NCBI GenBank assembly: GCA_019637585.1 | Contig: JAHBVL010000002.1 | Coordinates: forward strand, 248,001 to 312,000 | Direction: 5' to 3' | Length of the DNA: 64,000 bases | DNA from: Thermomicrobiales bacterium | Lineage (GTDB): Bacteria > Chloroflexota > Chloroflexia > Thermomicrobiales > UBA6265 | Shown: positions 62,404 to 64,000 of the stretch, piece after piece | Layout: every line of letters begins with the position of its first letter | Position numbering within the stretch: position 1 is the first letter of the stretch | The notes under the pieces: generated by a model | The model's input: the letters and a program-made list of their open reading frames with translations, nothing else | Database searches by the model: none | What the model was told of the DNA's origin: nothing | Program-made: the position numbers and the translations under genes

Positions 62404-63216
62404 ATGGAACCTCAATGTGGCCTCGTCTACGATGTCGGTATGAACACGGGCCAAGACACCTGCTACTACTTGGCTAGGGGCTATGAAGTTATCGGAATAG
62501 AGGCGGATCCTCGATTGGTCGACGAGTGCAAGCAAGATTTCCAGCAGGACATCACCTCTGGTCGATTGACAGTCATTGAAGGCGCAATCGCCCCCGTGGC
62601 GCTAGGAGACCACATTCGCCTTTTCACGAATGAGCTTTCCGTGTGGAACTCTATTGACGAACAATGGGCAAATAGTCGTGGATCAGTTAACAGCGTCGCA
62701 GTACCCAGAGTTGATCTCGAATCAGTGATTCGGGACCATGGTTTGCCTGTCTATATGAAGATCGACATTGAAGGAGCCGATGAGTACGCGCTTTCGGTTC
62801 TGCGAGAAACCGATCTGGTTCCGCCAATGCTTTCGGTGGAGTCAAACAAGACGGACTACGAGTTGCTGAGAAAAGAAATCGAGGCCCTGTCAGATCTCGG
62901 TTACATCAAGTTCCGAGCCGTACAACAGGCATGGGTTCAGAAAACTCAAATCGCTTGGACTGACTCGACAGGGACAACAAGGTCCTTCAGATTTCTGAGA
63001 GACAGTTCCGGGCCATTTGGAGATGACTTGAGGCAACCTTGGCGGTCAAAGGACGAAGTCCTATCAGATTATCGGGCGATTTTTGACGATTATCGAAGAT
63101 GGGGAGATGGTTCGTGCTTTGCTCGGAGTGCGTTTGGCAGCAACGTTGTGGCGGGACTCAGCAAACTAGTGCGCCGTCCGCTTGCCGGATGGTATGACAC
63201 ACATTGCATGCTCTAG
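62404..63216 (+). CDS. FkbM-family methyltransferase 1
   Basis: The 270-residue SAM-dependent O-methyltransferase has motif I as YDVGMNTGQDTCYYLARGYE, EADPRLVDECKQDF, and the FkbM signature VYMKIDIEGADEYALSVLRE. It probably methylates a hydroxyl of the surface glycan, given its place after the glycosyltransferase. Base composition is clearly more AT-rich than the genes before it, with more AGA, AAA and ATA-type codons, suggesting recent acquisition. A TTG three bases upstream is a possible alternative start. Confidence 0.88.
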   Translation: MEPQCGLVYDVGMNTGQDTCYYLARGYEVIGIEADPRLVDECKQDFQQDITSGRLTVIEGAIAPVALGDHIRLFTNELSVWNSIDEQWANSRGSVNSVAVPRVDLESVIRDHGLPVYMKIDIEGADEYALSVLRETDLVPPMLSVESNKTDYELLRKEIEALSDLGYIKFRAVQQAWVQKTQIAWTDSTGTTRSFRFLRDSSGPFGDDLRQPWRSKDEVLSDYRAIFDDYRRWGDGSCFARSAFGSNVVAGLSKLVRRPLAGWYDTHCML

Positions 63217-63217
63217 T

Positions 63218-64000
63218 ATGGTTAGTTCAAGAATTTCAGTTATCAGTCAAAGCAATATACGTAGAGCGCATCAAGCCAAGGACGCTGTTCGGAGCTTCAG
63301 GAACTGGCCCGCCGTGTTCCTGAACTACCTGCGTCCGGAGAGCACGTCGGCAACCGTTGTATACCGCCTACGGAACGGCGTGGAGTTTGAAATGCCGAAG
63401 GGGCGTATCAGTGTGGCGCTGTTAAGCGAGATTGTTCTTGAGAACAACTACTGTCCTATCCCGTGGTTTTCTCCGCAACCTGGTTGGACCGTCGCCGACT
63501 TAGGAGCGCATGTCGGGGTTTGGAGCTTGTATGTGGCCAGTCAAAGCCAAGACATCAAGATACATGCATTTGAACCTTCCTCTTTTAGTCGGTCTCTCCT
63601 GACCAAGAATGTCCACAGAAACAAATTCAAGAATGTGTTGATACATGCGAATGCTGTCGCTGACTTCGACGGGAATCAGGCATTCCTGGAAGAAGGAAGT
63701 ACTTGGGGATATCGGCTCAATGGAAGCGGCGGGAACATGAATCAGTCCCGCTACTCCGTGGATGCAGTTAGTTTAAAGACTCTCTTGTCGCGTACTGGAC
63801 CCCTTGACCTCGCCAAGATGGACATCGAGGGCATGGAACTAGCAGCCCTCATGGCGTCATCGCCAGAGACGCTACAAATGGTTTCCCGAATAGCGATGGA
63901 GTATCACGCCGTTGAGCACCAAACGGCGGCAGAGGTTGGCTCGTGTATCAGTGCCAAACTTCTGGGGGCTGGTTTTAGGACGTTGATAGACCAGCAAAGG
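63218..64000 (+). CDS. FkbM-family methyltransferase 2 (3' end outside window)
   Basis: A frame opens with ATG 63218, two bases after the previous stop, and remains open to the window end (261 codons). It has VADLGAHVGVWSLYVASQ (SAM motif I), IHAFEPSSFSRSLLTKNV and the FkbM signature LDLAKMDIEGMELAALMASS. The N-terminal 75 residues form an extra segment before the fold. It shares the low GC of its neighbour. The likely target is a sugar or lipid hydroxyl on the surface polymer. Confidence 0.85.
   Translation, partial: MVSSRISVISQSNIRRAHQAKDAVRSFRNWPAVFLNYLRPESTSATVVYRLRNGVEFEMPKGRISVALLSEIVLENNYCPIPWFSPQPGWTVADLGAHVGVWSLYVASQSQDIKIHAFEPSSFSRSLLTKNVHRNKFKNVLIHANAVADFDGNQAFLEEGSTWGYRLNGSGGNMNQSRYSVDAVSLKTLLSRTGPLDLAKMDIEGMELAALMASSPETLQMVSRIAMEYHAVEHQTAAEVGSCISAKLLGAGFRTLIDQQR

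Overview
The window is high-GC bacterial DNA that reads most like a Chloroflexota genome of the Thermomicrobia type. This is an inference. It rests on the DUF2298 (Chlor_Arch_YYY) membrane protein, Tat-exported solute-binding proteins without lipoprotein cysteines, GTG starts, and a type VII secretion locus that matches neither the actinobacterial nor the Firmicutes layout. No rRNA, CRISPR array, transposase or integrase was seen.

Layout. 1-6.9 kb: the end of aspS, a block of palindromic repeats, then a leftward, tightly coupled operon (42-aa protein, 572-aa unknown, HEAT-repeat protein, FemAB-type transferase, MurE) that points to peptidoglycan precursor and cross-bridge synthesis. 7-10 kb: tatA, signal peptidase I, a DUF151 nuclease and a Zn-ribbon protein. 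9.5-12 kb: a promoter followed by an isolated NuoE/NuoF-type diaphorase pair, then more repeats. 12-20 kb: ornithine cyclodeaminase-like protein, SH3 protein, tyrA, fmt and a 931-aa YYY membrane protein. 20-25 kb: a frameshifted glutaminase, tRNA-Pro and tRNA-Gly with an unusual hairpin copy of the Gly anticodon arm between them, three small unknown proteins, and a ClC transporter.

25-40 kb is the most notable region: a bidirectional ESX/type VII secretion-like locus. Leftward genes are a possible EspG-like chaperone, a WXG100 protein, a large putative effector and a secreted beta-propeller. Rightward genes are a VWA protein, a PP2C phosphatase, a YukD-like ubiquitin-fold protein, a second WXG100 protein, a kinase-like/transmembrane/beta-sandwich fusion that may fill the EssB role, and a 1309-aa EccC-type ATPase with three nucleotide-binding domains. 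No EccB, EccD, EccE, MycP, EsaA or EssA was recognised.

40-50 kb: an IclR regulator with a clear promoter/operator controls, or is divergent from, two paralogous M28-like hydrolases, a Tat-dependent peptide-binding protein, two permeases and a CapA-type protein. The ABC ATPases are absent here. 50-54 kb: two paralogous siderophore-type binding proteins share a conserved upstream box and surround small DUF proteins. 54-56.5 kb: sugar dehydrogenase, YhcH-type protein and Gfo/Idh/MocA oxidoreductase. 56.6-64 kb: cell-surface glycan genes (LCP ligase, initiating sugar transferase, GDP-mannose dehydratase, GDP-fucose synthase, WecG-type transferase, two FkbM methyltransferases). The last two are visibly more AT-rich and run off the end of the window.
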